Shown here: positions 45,788 through 55,185 of the stretch, in pieces
Layout: every line of letters starts with the position of its first letter
How positions within the stretch are numbered: position 1 is the first letter of the stretch
Assembly: GCA_022402445.1 (NCBI GenBank)
Contig: JAKRSF010000006.1
Span: 212,540-276,539, forward strand
Reading direction: 5' to 3'
DNA length: 64,000 nt
DNA from: Cyanobacteriota bacterium
GTDB lineage: Bacteria > Cyanobacteriota > Cyanobacteriia > CACIAM-69d
Position numbers and translations under genes: made by a program
The notes under the pieces: generated by a model
What the model saw: the letters and a program-made list of their open reading frames with translations, nothing else
What the model was told of the DNA's origin: nothing
Database searches by the model: none

Positions 45788-46588
45788 ATGATTCAACGGG
45801 CAGTGGGGCCGCGCCCCTGGGAATTGGGGTCGGGGATCTGGCGGCGGGGGCCTGCGGTGCTGTGGCTGAATGTGAGCGCGTCGTTGGGGCCGCTGTTTCG
45901 CAGTACGCAGGTGCATTTGCAGCATTGCAGCCCCGGACGGCGGGTGGCGGTGTGGGACTATGACCAGGATCCGGATGAACCGGCTTCCCTGGATGAGGCG
46001 ATCGCCCTGCTGCGGTCCTATGTGCTGTCCCTGGGGCGACCGGTGGATCTGGTGGGCCACGGTACGGCGGGCCATTTGGCGTGGCGGTTTGCCCGGACCT
46101 ATCCGACCCAGGTGCGATCGCTGACCCTGCTGGCGGTGGGAGCGACACCGGCGGCGGACTGGCAGGCGCAATATTACGCCCAGTTGCGGGCCTGCCCCTG
46201 TCAGCGGCGCTGGATTTTGGCCCAGTTGGCCCGTGCCCTCACGGGGTGTCAGGAGCGCGATCGCCTGCGGGGGTGGGTGGAATTGTTGGATCGGGATTTG
46301 TGGACTTCGCCGTCCCCCAGTTCTTTGGTGGGGACGCCGGAGGGCGGGAGTGGCGGGGTGGCGATGCCCCTGCTGGTGTGCGGGGCGGCCCAGGATCCGA
46401 TCGCGGACCCGAGCCAAATGGGGCGCTGGCGATCCCACCTCAAACCGGGCGATCGCCTGCGGGAACATCCGACGGGCCGCCATTTTTTTCCGTTTTTTGA
46501 TCCCCAGTGGGTGGCCCAGGAAATTGCGGATTTCCAACAGGCCCTGGGGGCCGATCGCGCGATCACTCCGGCTTCCCTGGACCTGTAG
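45788..46588 (+). CDS. Alpha/beta-hydrolase-fold protein lacking the nucleophilic Ser
   Basis: A 266-residue protein with the alpha/beta hydrolase layout: VLWLNVSASLGPLF near the oxyanion region, the nucleophile-elbow region VDLVGHGTAGHLAWRFA, then VRSLTLLAVG, MPLLVCGAAQDPIADPS and a C-terminal REHPTGRHFFPFF with a possible catalytic His. At the elbow the normal G-x-S-x-G reads GHGTAG, with Gly92 where the Ser should be. Similar Gly-for-Ser members occur in cyanobacteria to my knowledge, so this may be a non-catalytic family or use another mechanism. ATG 45788 is chosen; an upstream ATG would add 30 unlikely residues. Confidence 0.8.
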   Translation: MIQRAVGPRPWELGSGIWRRGPAVLWLNVSASLGPLFRSTQVHLQHCSPGRRVAVWDYDQDPDEPASLDEAIALLRSYVLSLGRPVDLVGHGTAGHLAWRFARTYPTQVRSLTLLAVGATPAADWQAQYYAQLRACPCQRRWILAQLARALTGCQERDRLRGWVELLDRDLWTSPSPSSLVGTPEGGSGGVAMPLLVCGAAQDPIADPSQMGRWRSHLKPGDRLREHPTGRHFFPFFDPQWVAQEIADFQQALGADRAITPASLDL

Positions 46589-46602
46589 GGGCGTGGAGGG
46601 GG

Positions 46603-48804
46603 CTAGACCAACGGCACGAAATCCGTCGCCGCGATCGCCGTGGCCGCCACATTTTGCAGCGTCGCCAGCACCTCCCCCGTACTGGTGCGGGTCACCTGGG
46701 CATTGGCCCCGCTCGCCGTCACCGCCAGATCCGCCACCTGGAGCCCACCGGCCAGGGCCAAGCGATCAATCCCCGGTGCATAGTCCCCAATCACATTGCC
46801 CTCCGCCCCGGCCCGCAGGATGAAGCGATCGCCCCCCGCGCCGCCGATGAGGGTGTCATTGCCCAGATCGCCCCCCAGCAGGTCATCCCCCTCGCCGCCG
46901 TTGAGTAAATCATCCCCCTGGCCGCCGTAGAGGGTGTCATTGCCCAGGTCGCCAAAGAGGGAATCATTGCCCCGGTTGCCGTAGAGCGCGTCAGTCTCCT
47001 TGCCGCCGTAGAGCGCGTCATTGTCATCAAGGCCGTAGAGCACATCATTGCCCGTATTGCCAAAGAGGGTGTCATTGCCCCCGTCGCCAAAGAGGGTATC
47101 CGCCCCCCCGAGGCCCAGGACGCGATCGCTCCCCGCCAGGGCCGCGATGATGTTCGGAAAATCATTGAGCAGCACATCATCATTCCCCGCCGTAAACAGG
47201 CCCGAAGCGGGGGGCGGCGTCGGCGTCGGCGTGACCCTAGCGCCCGGAATGATGCCCGCCGGACCCGCCGTGGCGGACACCTCAAAGGCACCAATATCGA
47301 TCGCGCCATCATTGCGCGGCACCTGCCGTTGATCGGCGGCCAACCCCGCGATCGCGCGGCCCCCATTAATCGCCGGACTCCCCGGCTGCAAACTGTGGAG
47401 CAGCACCCCGCCCCCATAGTCCCCCAACGGCCCCAGGAGCGGATCCGCGATCGTCACCCCCGGCACAATCGTCGGATCATCCGTCCGCGTCGTCGTCCGG
47501 TTCGGGAACTGGAGATTATTGCCCCCATCCACCAGGGGCTCATTGCTCTGCTGCTTAATGCCAAAGGAATTCCCCGCCCGGTTATTCACAAAAATACTAT
47601 TGGCCGCCGTCACCCGCGTGCTGCTGCCCACCAGGTTCGTCGCCCCCCCAAAGAACCCGGCAACATTGTCCGCCATCGTCACATTGGTCAGGGTATGGGG
47701 ATTGCTATTAACCGAGAAAAAGGCCCCGCCCCCCTCACCGCGCGTCCCGTCCGGCGTCACCGCCCGGTTCCCGGAAAACGTACTGTTCGACACATCCACC
47801 TGGGCGCGCTCATCCACATAGAGCCCGCCCCCCTGGACTGCGCTGTTATTCACAAAGGACACATTGCGCACCGTCGCCGGTACCCGTTGCAGGGTCAGGC
47901 CGCCCCCGAGGGCCACATTGCGCTGGTCCTGGATCAGGCTGTTGTTGAGGAACAGCACATCCTCCACCAAAAACCGATGATTGCCGTCCCGGTAGGCATT
48001 GAGGAACGCGCCGCCCCCCTGGCCCGCCCCCTTGTTCCCCTCGAAGCGGCTGTTGCGAATGGTGATGGTGCCGGTGCCCGTGCCCGCCCCGTCCGTGTAG
48101 ACACCGCCGCCGAAGCCCCCGAAGGTCTGTTCCCCGACGGAGCCCTTGCTGGTGTCGTTGTTGCGGAAGATGCTGTTTTCGATCAGCAGGTCCGTCAGGA
48201 GGTTGTAGACCGCGCCGCCGTTGACCCCCTGGTTATTTTCAAAGACGCTATTGCGGATGGTCATCTGGCTTTCGCTCCAGATGGTGATCGCGCCGCCCGC
48301 TGATTCTGCAAAGCCTTCGCCGTCGCGCTCGCGCCCAAAGCTGCGGTTGTTGTCGAAGCGGCTGTTGGTGACGTTGAGGGTGGTTTGGAAGTGGCTGTAG
48401 ATGGCTCCGCCGCCGCGTCCGGCCGATTCGTTGTTGACAAAGTTCATGTTGTCAACGTTGAGGGTGCTGTAGAGGCTGCCGTAGAGGGCTCCACCGGCTC
48501 CGTTGATGCCGCTGATGGTGGTTTTGCCGTCGGCGAGGGTGAAGTTGCGGACGCTCAGGGTGGAGCGTTCGGTTTCCATGGTGAGGGGCCGGACGAGGCC
48601 GCTGCCGCTGACGACGAGGCCGGGGGCGTCGGCTCCGTCGATCGCGAGGCTCGTCTGCAAAATTCTGATGGTGTCGCTGGTCAGGCGGAGGACTTGGCCG
48701 GCGAGGGCGGGGGCGAAGGTGATGGTGCTGCCGTTGGGGGCGTTGGCGATCGCCTCGCGCAGGGAGCCGGGGCCGCTATCGGCGAGGGAGGTGACGAGGA
48801 CCAT
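46603..48804 (-). CDS. Right-handed beta-helix protein with C-terminal RTX repeats
   Basis: A 733-residue protein. It opens VLVTSLADSGPGSLREAIA, the start typical of choice-of-anchor Q/CSLREAI-type beta-helix exoproteins. Many Asn-rich helix coils follow (NMNFVNNESAGRGGGAIY; NSVFENNQGVNGGAVYN). From about residue 560 come RTX nonapeptides (GGDGNDTLFGNTGNDVLYG and others) that bind Ca2+. There is no N-terminal signal peptide, so type I secretion is likely. Possible role: adhesin or extracellular matrix protein; no polysaccharide-lyase residues are evident. It is convergent with the alpha/beta hydrolase gene. Confidence 0.88.
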   Translation of the reverse strand: MVLVTSLADSGPGSLREAIANAPNGSTITFAPALAGQVLRLTSDTIRILQTSLAIDGADAPGLVVSGSGLVRPLTMETERSTLSVRNFTLADGKTTISGINGAGGALYGSLYSTLNVDNMNFVNNESAGRGGGAIYSHFQTTLNVTNSRFDNNRSFGRERDGEGFAESAGGAITIWSESQMTIRNSVFENNQGVNGGAVYNLLTDLLIENSIFRNNDTSKGSVGEQTFGGFGGGVYTDGAGTGTGTITIRNSRFEGNKGAGQGGGAFLNAYRDGNHRFLVEDVLFLNNSLIQDQRNVALGGGLTLQRVPATVRNVSFVNNSAVQGGGLYVDERAQVDVSNSTFSGNRAVTPDGTRGEGGGAFFSVNSNPHTLTNVTMADNVAGFFGGATNLVGSSTRVTAANSIFVNNRAGNSFGIKQQSNEPLVDGGNNLQFPNRTTTRTDDPTIVPGVTIADPLLGPLGDYGGGVLLHSLQPGSPAINGGRAIAGLAADQRQVPRNDGAIDIGAFEVSATAGPAGIIPGARVTPTPTPPPASGLFTAGNDDVLLNDFPNIIAALAGSDRVLGLGGADTLFGDGGNDTLFGNTGNDVLYGLDDNDALYGGKETDALYGNRGNDSLFGDLGNDTLYGGQGDDLLNGGEGDDLLGGDLGNDTLIGGAGGDRFILRAGAEGNVIGDYAPGIDRLALAGGLQVADLAVTASGANAQVTRTSTGEVLATLQNVAATAIAATDFVPLV

Positions 48805-49206
48805 GGGTCAAAATCCAATTCGTTGGGTCAAATCAAGGCGAACCTGGATCCTGTGGGTGCTTCCAGGGGCAAGGCACCACCACTGGGCTTCACCGTGGGC
48901 TCTGCTACCGAGTTCTGGATCGGTGCCAAACAATACAGGGTCGTCCGTGATGATCCTATGCTGTTTGGGACGCGGGGCCTAGGGGCAATGTTGCCACCGC
49001 GATCGCGGATTCTGGCCAGGGTTTAGGCTCGCCTTAAGGATCACTTCGGCGGTTTGATGGGCCAATCGGGGCGGTTCCCTGGCCGCTTCCGTGGCTGCTG
49101 CCGTGGCTGGGGCCGCCTGCGAAGGGTTCCCCACGAATTGGATTGGCTGGGAACTGGTCCCAAGGGGGTGCTGGGGCCGCGCGATCGCGCGGCCATGGGC
49201 CAAGGT
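48805..49206. other. Intergenic region, no gene seen
   Basis: This 402-bp gap lies upstream of the beta-helix gene and downstream of mscL, both on the minus strand. Open frames here are out of context, and the longer ones belong to frames overlapping the beta-helix gene. A TGGCTGCTGCCGTGGCTGGGG patch near 49090 is a short direct repeat. No tRNA or clear terminator was found. Confidence 0.4.
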
Positions 49207-49656
49207 TTAGGGGCGTTCCTCCATCACCGCCGTCAGCCGTTCGATCGCGCGGGTGAGGTTTTCCTGGGCCACCAGGGTCGGATCCGGCGGTGCGGCGGCC
49301 TCTGCTTCGGCGTCCGCTAGGGCCTGCTTGCGCTCCAGGCGCTTTTGGAAGCTTTCAAACGATCGCACCAGCAGAAAGATGCAGAAGGCAATCACCAAAA
49401 AGTTCAGGATCGCCGCTAAAAATAGGCCGTACTGCACCCCCGCCGCACTCAGCTCCGCCAAGCGATCGACCTGGGCCGCCTTCAGGGCCGGTGCCAGCAC
49501 CAGCGGCGTCAGCACATCCGTCACCAGGGACTCAATGATCTTGCCAAAGGCCCCCCCTAAAATCACCGCCACCGCCAGATCCAGGACATTGCCGCGCATG
49601 ATGAAGTCGCGGAATTCCCCCAGCAGCCCCCCCAGGCCACGTTTCGGTCCAGTCAT
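49207..49656 (-). CDS. mscL: Large-conductance mechanosensitive channel MscL
   Basis: A 149-residue protein with the MscL pattern: LGEFRDFIMRGNVLDLAVAVILGGAFGKI (N-terminal amphipathic helix and pore-lining first helix), DVLTPLVL, then the second helix YGLFLAAILNFLVIAFCIFLLV and a charged cytoplasmic bundle ending in a coiled coil. It opens under membrane tension to release solutes on hypo-osmotic shock. Length and motifs are normal. It lies ~290 bp downstream of ispG on the same strand, with a stem-loop in between. Confidence 0.96.
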   Translation of the reverse strand: MTGPKRGLGGLLGEFRDFIMRGNVLDLAVAVILGGAFGKIIESLVTDVLTPLVLAPALKAAQVDRLAELSAAGVQYGLFLAAILNFLVIAFCIFLLVRSFESFQKRLERKQALADAEAEAAAPPDPTLVAQENLTRAIERLTAVMEERP

Positions 49657-49850
49657 GGATTGTTCTCCCCAAAATAATGATGCTGATCACGAACGACTGA
49701 GATAGCTTGAAAAATCCCAAGCGAATCCCAGGACAAGCTAAAAAAATCGCAAAACCACGGCCCATTTCCCTAAATGGCGGGCCGCTGAACGTTATCTGCG
49801 TATTTACGCGGAACTGAATCGGTAGGAGAACGATACCGAATTCAGGCCGT

Positions 49851-49884
49851 GGGGGCAAGGACGCATCCTTAAGCCTTTGCCCCC
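49851..49884. terminator. GC-rich stem-loop between ispG and mscL
   Basis: GGGGGCAAGG (from 49851) pairs with CCTTTGCCCCC (ending 49884) with one bulge around a ~13-base loop. No T-run follows, so it could be a weak terminator for ispG, an mRNA stabiliser, or a leader structure for mscL. Confidence 0.45.
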
Positions 49885-49949
49885 GCGATCGCCCCCAACC
49901 GATCCATCTGCTGAATTGGGCCAAGGGGCGATCGCCTCACCGGTCAACC

Positions 49950-51179
49950 CTACTCCGGATCCACCCAGCGGCCATCCGCCTTGATCAGGTCAATCAACTC
50001 CCGCACCCCGTCCGCCTCCGGCACCCGCTTAATCTCATCCCGGCCCCGGTACAGCGCGATCGTCCCCGGCGTCTTGCCCACATAGCCATAGTCCGCATCC
50101 GCCATTTCCCCCGGCCCATTGACAATGCAGCCCATCACCGCAATATCGAGGCCCGTCAAATGCTTCGTCGCCTCGCGCACCTCATGGAGCACATCTTCGA
50201 GATTAAAGAGCGTGCGGCCACAGGACGGGCAGGCCACATATTCCACCATCGTCTTGCGCAGGCCCAGGGACTGCAAAATGCTGTAGCACACGGGAATTTC
50301 CTTCTCCGGCGCTTCCGTCAGGGACACGCGGATCGTATCGCCGATGCCGTCCGCCAACAGGGTCGCAATGCCAGCGGTGGACTTGATGCGGCCATATTCC
50401 CCATCCCCCGCCTCCGTCACCCCCAGGTGGAGGGGATAGTTCATGCCCTGGGAATCGAGGCGGTGGGCCAGCAGGCGATAGGCCGCCAGCATTACCGGCA
50501 CCCGCGACGCCTTCATGGACACGACCAAATTACGAAAATCCAGATCCTCGCAAATGCGGATGAACTCCAACGCCGATTCCACCATGCCCAGGGGCGTGTC
50601 GCCGTAGGTGAAAACCATGCGCTCGGCCAGGGAGCCGTGGTTCACGCCGATGCGCATGGATTTGTTTTGATCCCGCAGGGTTTCCACGAGGGGTTGGAGG
50701 GTTTCGCGGATCTTTTGGCCGATCGCGGCGAACTCGTCGGGGGTGTATTCCGTGCGCTGGGCGTCGGGCTTTTCAAAGACGTAGAGGCCGGGATTGATGC
50801 GGACCTTATCGACGTGCTTGGCCACTTCGAGGGCAATTTTCATGCCGTTGTGGTGGACATCGGCCACGAGGGGCACGGGCTGGTAGGTGTCCTCTAGCTT
50901 TTTGCGAATGTCCGCCAGGGCGCGGGCGTGGGCCATGCTGGGCACCGTGACGCGGACGATTTCGCAGCCGATTTCGTGCAGGCGGCGGATGGCGGCGACG
51001 GATCCGTCGATGTCCAGGGTGTCCTCGTTGATCATGGACTGGACGACGACGGGGTTATTGCCGCCGATCGCGATCGCGCCCACGGGCACCGCGCGGGTTT
51101 TGCGACGAACGATCGTGGTATCGAAGCGGGGATCGTTGGACAGATCCTGGGGTTCAGGGGCTTTAGAAAGGGTCTGCAT
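49950..51179 (-). CDS. ispG: 4-hydroxy-3-methylbut-2-enyl diphosphate synthase
   Basis: A 409-residue IspG (GcpE), the penultimate enzyme of the MEP isoprenoid pathway, which reduces MEcPP to HMBPP using a [4Fe-4S] cluster. The N-terminal TIM barrel has [20 protein letters not shown] and [20 protein letters not shown]. The C-terminal domain supplies the cluster ligands in [17 protein letters not shown] and [20 protein letters not shown]. In cyanobacteria ferredoxin donates electrons, and the product feeds chlorophyll phytyl chains and carotenoids. Confidence 0.98.
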   Translation of the reverse strand: MQTLSKAPEPQDLSNDPRFDTTIVRRKTRAVPVGAIAIGGNNPVVVQSMINEDTLDIDGSVAAIRRLHEIGCEIVRVTVPSMAHARALADIRKKLEDTYQPVPLVADVHHNGMKIALEVAKHVDKVRINPGLYVFEKPDAQRTEYTPDEFAAIGQKIRETLQPLVETLRDQNKSMRIGVNHGSLAERMVFTYGDTPLGMVESALEFIRICEDLDFRNLVVSMKASRVPVMLAAYRLLAHRLDSQGMNYPLHLGVTEAGDGEYGRIKSTAGIATLLADGIGDTIRVSLTEAPEKEIPVCYSILQSLGLRKTMVEYVACPSCGRTLFNLEDVLHEVREATKHLTGLDIAVMGCIVNGPGEMADADYGYVGKTPGTIALYRGRDEIKRVPEADGVRELIDLIKADGRWVDPE

Positions 51180-51334
51180 AGGTCGGCGGCGATGGGATTG
51201 GCGTGAACTTTAGGGCAAAAAATTCAGGAAACTTTTCAGGACAAGTTTTCGGGCACGTCGGCGGGGGCGCAGCCGTTTTCTAGGGTGCCATAACTGGGGA
51301 CCGTCGCCGTGGCTACCCGGATCTAGCAACCGAT

Positions 51335-51835
51335 CTAGCCGCCAAACAGCAGCCCAAATACCCAGCCAATGACCGTGGCCGTCAGGGCGATCGCCGCGAT
51401 CGCCACCGCGATCAGCACCGCCACCAGCCCCACCACCACCCACCAGGGCACCATCGGGGCCTCCTCCTGGGGCGGCAGGGCCAAAAACCCTTCCAGCAGT
51501 TGCAAATTGCGGGAATTGGACTTCCAGAACACGTCCGCCACATCCCCCGCCACGGGCACCGTCCCCAGGCCCAGATCGATCAACACATTCATGACCATCT
51601 GCCCCAACAGGGACGCCGGAGCCCCAAGCCGCGCCGCTTCGATGACCAGATAGATCGACAGGGCCACCCCCACCACGTCCCCTCCCACCGGCAGCAGCCC
51701 CAGGATTGGATCGAGCCCCAGACGGATGCGGGTGCCGGGGACCGTGACGGCTCGATCAAGCCAGCGGGTGAAGCGGCGCACATGCTGGAGCCGTTTGAGG
51801 GTGGCGGGGGGGAGCGATCGCACAGGGGCAGCCAT
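51335..51835 (-). CDS. DUF4112 membrane protein
   Basis: A 166-residue protein with the DUF4112 signature: RLGLDPILGLLPVGGDVVG and a second related block LGLGTVPVAGDVADVFWKSNSRN. The repeated G-D-V elements sit between hydrophobic helices, and a C-terminal transmembrane segment (WWVVVGLVAVLIAVAIAAIA) follows. The family is widespread in bacteria and its molecular role is unknown. It is downstream of the acyltransferase gene, 66 bp away on the same strand. Confidence 0.88.
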   Translation of the reverse strand: MAAPVRSLPPATLKRLQHVRRFTRWLDRAVTVPGTRIRLGLDPILGLLPVGGDVVGVALSIYLVIEAARLGAPASLLGQMVMNVLIDLGLGTVPVAGDVADVFWKSNSRNLQLLEGFLALPPQEEAPMVPWWVVVGLVAVLIAVAIAAIALTATVIGWVFGLLFGG

Positions 51836-51901
51836 AGGGCATCACCAGGGGGCAACAGGGAAACCAGGAATACCCCCGTATCCTACGGCCACCGGGCGAC
51901 C

Positions 51902-53032
51902 CTAGGAATCCGTCGGCTTGGGCCGCAGCCGCTGGCTCCACTGGATTGACGGCCGCTCAATGAGGTACCAAAAGGCCGCCGCCACGGCAATGCAGACCCC
52001 CAAATGGAACGCAATATTGAGGGACTCACCCGTCGCGGAAGACACATCAAACAGGAAGGTGCGCCCCACAAACAGGGCTGCGCCGCTGACCGGCGGATGG
52101 GTGATGTAGAGGCTGTAGGAAATCAACCCCAAAAATTGCAGCCAGCGCCAGTTCAGCACATTCAAACGGTTGATCTGCCCCAGGGCCGCGATCGCGATCG
52201 CCGTCAGGGCCGCCGTCACCGCAAACCAGTACTGGTGGCCCAGGCCCACCCCCAAAATCACCGTCCCATAGCCATAAAACCACCCACTGCGGATGCGCCC
52301 GTCCAGGGTCCACTGGGCCAACATCCCCAACAGGAACGCGTGCCAATGGGGCAAAAACCAAACCTGCGACAGCCAGTGGGGATCAATCACCCCCAACGGC
52401 CACAGGATCGCGATCGCCGCGCAAGGGCCAAACACCATCCCCCGCACCCACGGGGCCAGCCGTGGCGATCGCCCCAGACGCTGCTGAACCGCCACCAGGG
52501 CAAAATAAACCAGAAAAAACTGCACCTCAATGCACAAGGCCCAATAGGCCGCATTGATATCTCGCATCTCCAGCAACCGCTGAAGGTATAAAACGTGAGC
52601 CACCACATTCCCCCAGGACGGCAGCCACAGCTCCTGGCCCCGGATCCTAGACTCCGCCAGGGCCAGGACCAACACCAGCACCATCGACGCATAGTAAGGG
52701 GGTGACAGGCGCGTCCAGCGGCGGGCCAGGGCATTGTTGAACAGGGGCCAGGTGAGCTGAAGCTTGCGGGTGGTGTAGCTCAGTACAAAGCCGCTGAGGA
52801 CAAAGAAAATCGGCACCCCCAAAAATCCTTGCCCCAGCAGCCCCTCGAAGAGCCAGGTGGGCCAAGTCTGCTGCATCAGGGGCGTGTGGCCGCCGGACGC
52901 GGCGTGGTAGAGCACAATCCAAACGGCGGCGAGGCCGCGCAGGGCATCGAGGAAGCTGAATCGTTTGGTGGCGGCGGGGGCTTGGGGGGGCGGAGCGGGT
53001 TGATCGACGGGGGGGGAGGGGAGTAGGGCCAT
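51902..53032 (-). CDS. Acyltransferase 3 family membrane protein (OafA/NodX-like)
   Basis: A 376-residue polytopic protein. The N-terminus RFSFLDALRGLAAVWIVLYHAASGG has the R-x10-H pattern of the acyltransferase-3 family (with a catalytic-type His), followed by ~10 helices and a GQGFLGVPIFFVLSGFVLSY segment. Members acetylate sugars of surface polysaccharides or glycolipids outside the membrane. The exact acceptor is unknown. A Pro-rich N-terminal extension of ~20 residues precedes the first helix. Confidence 0.9.
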   Translation of the reverse strand: MALLPSPPVDQPAPPPQAPAATKRFSFLDALRGLAAVWIVLYHAASGGHTPLMQQTWPTWLFEGLLGQGFLGVPIFFVLSGFVLSYTTRKLQLTWPLFNNALARRWTRLSPPYYASMVLVLVLALAESRIRGQELWLPSWGNVVAHVLYLQRLLEMRDINAAYWALCIEVQFFLVYFALVAVQQRLGRSPRLAPWVRGMVFGPCAAIAILWPLGVIDPHWLSQVWFLPHWHAFLLGMLAQWTLDGRIRSGWFYGYGTVILGVGLGHQYWFAVTAALTAIAIAALGQINRLNVLNWRWLQFLGLISYSLYITHPPVSGAALFVGRTFLFDVSSATGESLNIAFHLGVCIAVAAAFWYLIERPSIQWSQRLRPKPTDS

Positions 53033-53265
53033 GGGGAGGAGCGGTGGGGAGGAAAGGGGGGTAGATGCGCTCCCGGACAGCGAGGGCGATCGCGGCGGAT
53101 CTGGGGCTGGGGGCGGGGGTTGAGGGGCGTTTGCGGGCGATCGCGGAGAACCCTGTGCTGAATGATCCTGTGCTTAATTATTCACACTTGCTTCCGATTC
53201 GACCACCCCTGGCGACGGCCCCGGTGGGGGGCAGGATTCGGGCTGTTGGCGCGGGCTGTGGGGCC

Positions 53266-55053
53266 TTAGAGGCCGTGGCTTTTGCCGATGACCCAATGGC
53301 GGCGGAAGAAGCGGGCGAGGGCGGTTTCTTCGAGGGGTAGGTAAATGGGGCGGCCGTGGGGGCAGGTGCGGGGGTTGCGGGTGCGTTGCCAGCGATCGAG
53401 GAGGGTCTGTTGGGCGCTCAGGTCGAGGGGGGGGCCGTTGCGGATGGCGGTGCGGCAGGCGATCGCGACTTGGGCCGCATTCAAGTTGCCAGCGCGGGCG
53501 AGTTCCCGTAGGGCGTCGGCCTGGTCGGGGCGATCGCGGAGGGGTTCAGGGATGAGGCGCACGGCCCAGAGGTTTTCCCCAAAGGGTTCCGGCTCGATGC
53601 CCAGGGTTTGCAGGCCCTCGCGATCGCGATCGGACAAATGCTCCAGGACGAGGGGCGGATCCAGGGGCACCAGTTGCCAGCGATCGCGCAATTCCTCGAA
53701 CAGCACCCGTTCATGGGCAATGTGTTGCTCGATCAGCCAGATGCCGTCTGGGCTCTCCGCCACCAGGTAGGTGTTGTGCAGTTGGGCGATCGCCTTGAGG
53801 TGGGTGGGCAGGGGCGGGCCATGATCTGAGTCGCTGGGTGCTTGGGGATCGCGGGGATCCGTGGGGAGGCGATCGCTCAGGGGATAGGCGGTGAGTTTCC
53901 CGAAGCCATAGGAGCCCGCTGCTTCGGCGGCCCGGACCAGTTGGCGGGCGCGGGGGGTGCCATAGGAGTTCCCCAGGGGCGCGGCGGTCCCCAGGGCCAA
54001 GGTCCGTTCCACCGCCCGCCGCACTTGGTCGGCCCAGTGGGGGGCATTGCGCAAATAAATTTCATCCTTGGCGGGGGTGCGGTTCCAGTCGATCCAACCG
54101 GGCGGCAGGCGCAGATGGGCCAGGGCGACGGGGTGGCGGTGGCGCGGCAGGGTTTGGCCAAAGGCGTCGTAGAGGGCGCGCTCTAGGTCCGGGGCGTTGA
54201 CCATGCGTCCGTTGACGGCCACATACAGCCAGTCGGGGCGGCGGCGGTGGAGGCGATCGGGCAGGCCGACGGTGACCGTGAGGTGGGGCGGTGGGGTGGC
54301 GATCGCGGCGTTCACCTCCCCGAGGGACGGGGCAACCTCAGACGGATCGGGCAGGGCGATCGCGCCGGTCCAGGTTTGAAAATCGCCCGATCGCGCCTCC
54401 CGGATGCCCTGGCACAGGAGCCCCACCACCGTTTCGCTCGGGGACAGGGAAAACCAGGGGCGATCGCGCCGCAGCACCCGCCAGCCCACGCCGGGATGCC
54501 CCAGGGCCGCGCGCCAGATGGCCGTTTGCACCTGTTGATATTGCTTCGCGATCGCGGGTAACCCCGCCCGCCTTGCCGCCCACTGCCCAAATAGATTTTC
54601 GACGGTCACCACGGTCCCCGGTGCCAGGGCGATGGGCGCGATCGCGGTGGGGCGGCCCCCGTGGTCGTACTGGACCTGCCAGCCGGTGCCGTCGATGGGG
54701 CGGCTCGCGATCGCCAAATCCGCCAACTGGGCCAAGCTATAGAGGGCTTCCCCCCGAAACCCCAGGGTCATGATGCGATCGAGGTCGGCGCGATCGCGGA
54801 TTTTGCTGGTGGCATGGGCCAGGGCCGCCCGCTCCAGATCCGTTCGATCCATCCCCGCACCGTTGTCCGCCATGCGCAGGGAGCCCCGTTCGAGATCCAG
54901 GGCCAAATCCAGCCGCGTCGCCCCCGCATCCAGGGCATTGTCAATCAACTCCCGCACCGCCGCCGCCGGGGAATCAATGGTTTCACCCGCCGCAATCCGC
55001 GCGATCGCCGCCGCCGACAGGGGGATAATGGGGCATTTTGGGGCAAGGTCCAT
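53266..55053 (-). CDS. mutL: DNA mismatch repair protein MutL
   Basis: A 595-residue MutL. The GHKL ATPase has ELIDNALDAGA (residues 35-45), MADNGAGM (61-68), ATSKI and GFRGEAL. The C-terminal domain has the endonuclease-type motif as EQHIAHERVLFE (canonical DQHAxxExxxxE, with Asp and Ala changed to Glu and Ile), ACRTAIR and TCPHGRPIYLPL (the CPHGRP metal motif). It acts after MutS and probably nicks the daughter strand, since MutH is absent from cyanobacteria. It is divergent from the epimerase gene. Confidence 0.97.
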   Translation of the reverse strand: MDLAPKCPIIPLSAAAIARIAAGETIDSPAAAVRELIDNALDAGATRLDLALDLERGSLRMADNGAGMDRTDLERAALAHATSKIRDRADLDRIMTLGFRGEALYSLAQLADLAIASRPIDGTGWQVQYDHGGRPTAIAPIALAPGTVVTVENLFGQWAARRAGLPAIAKQYQQVQTAIWRAALGHPGVGWRVLRRDRPWFSLSPSETVVGLLCQGIREARSGDFQTWTGAIALPDPSEVAPSLGEVNAAIATPPPHLTVTVGLPDRLHRRRPDWLYVAVNGRMVNAPDLERALYDAFGQTLPRHRHPVALAHLRLPPGWIDWNRTPAKDEIYLRNAPHWADQVRRAVERTLALGTAAPLGNSYGTPRARQLVRAAEAAGSYGFGKLTAYPLSDRLPTDPRDPQAPSDSDHGPPLPTHLKAIAQLHNTYLVAESPDGIWLIEQHIAHERVLFEELRDRWQLVPLDPPLVLEHLSDRDREGLQTLGIEPEPFGENLWAVRLIPEPLRDRPDQADALRELARAGNLNAAQVAIACRTAIRNGPPLDLSAQQTLLDRWQRTRNPRTCPHGRPIYLPLEETALARFFRRHWVIGKSHGL

Positions 55054-55185
55054 GGAAAAATCTTAGTGGCTTGCGTTGGCCCCTTGCGTCCCGGCGCGAT
55101 CGCGTCCCCCATCAACCTGACCTCAACCCCAACCGACCCCAAAACCGACCCCCCCAATCGAACGTAAACCGAGCCCCTTGCAACC

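Noticed and set aside
46850-47110. Second CRISPR-like repeat series (AGGGTGTCATTGCC and variants)
   Set aside because: These are in-frame RTX repeats of the beta-helix protein with 27-bp period and diverged copies.
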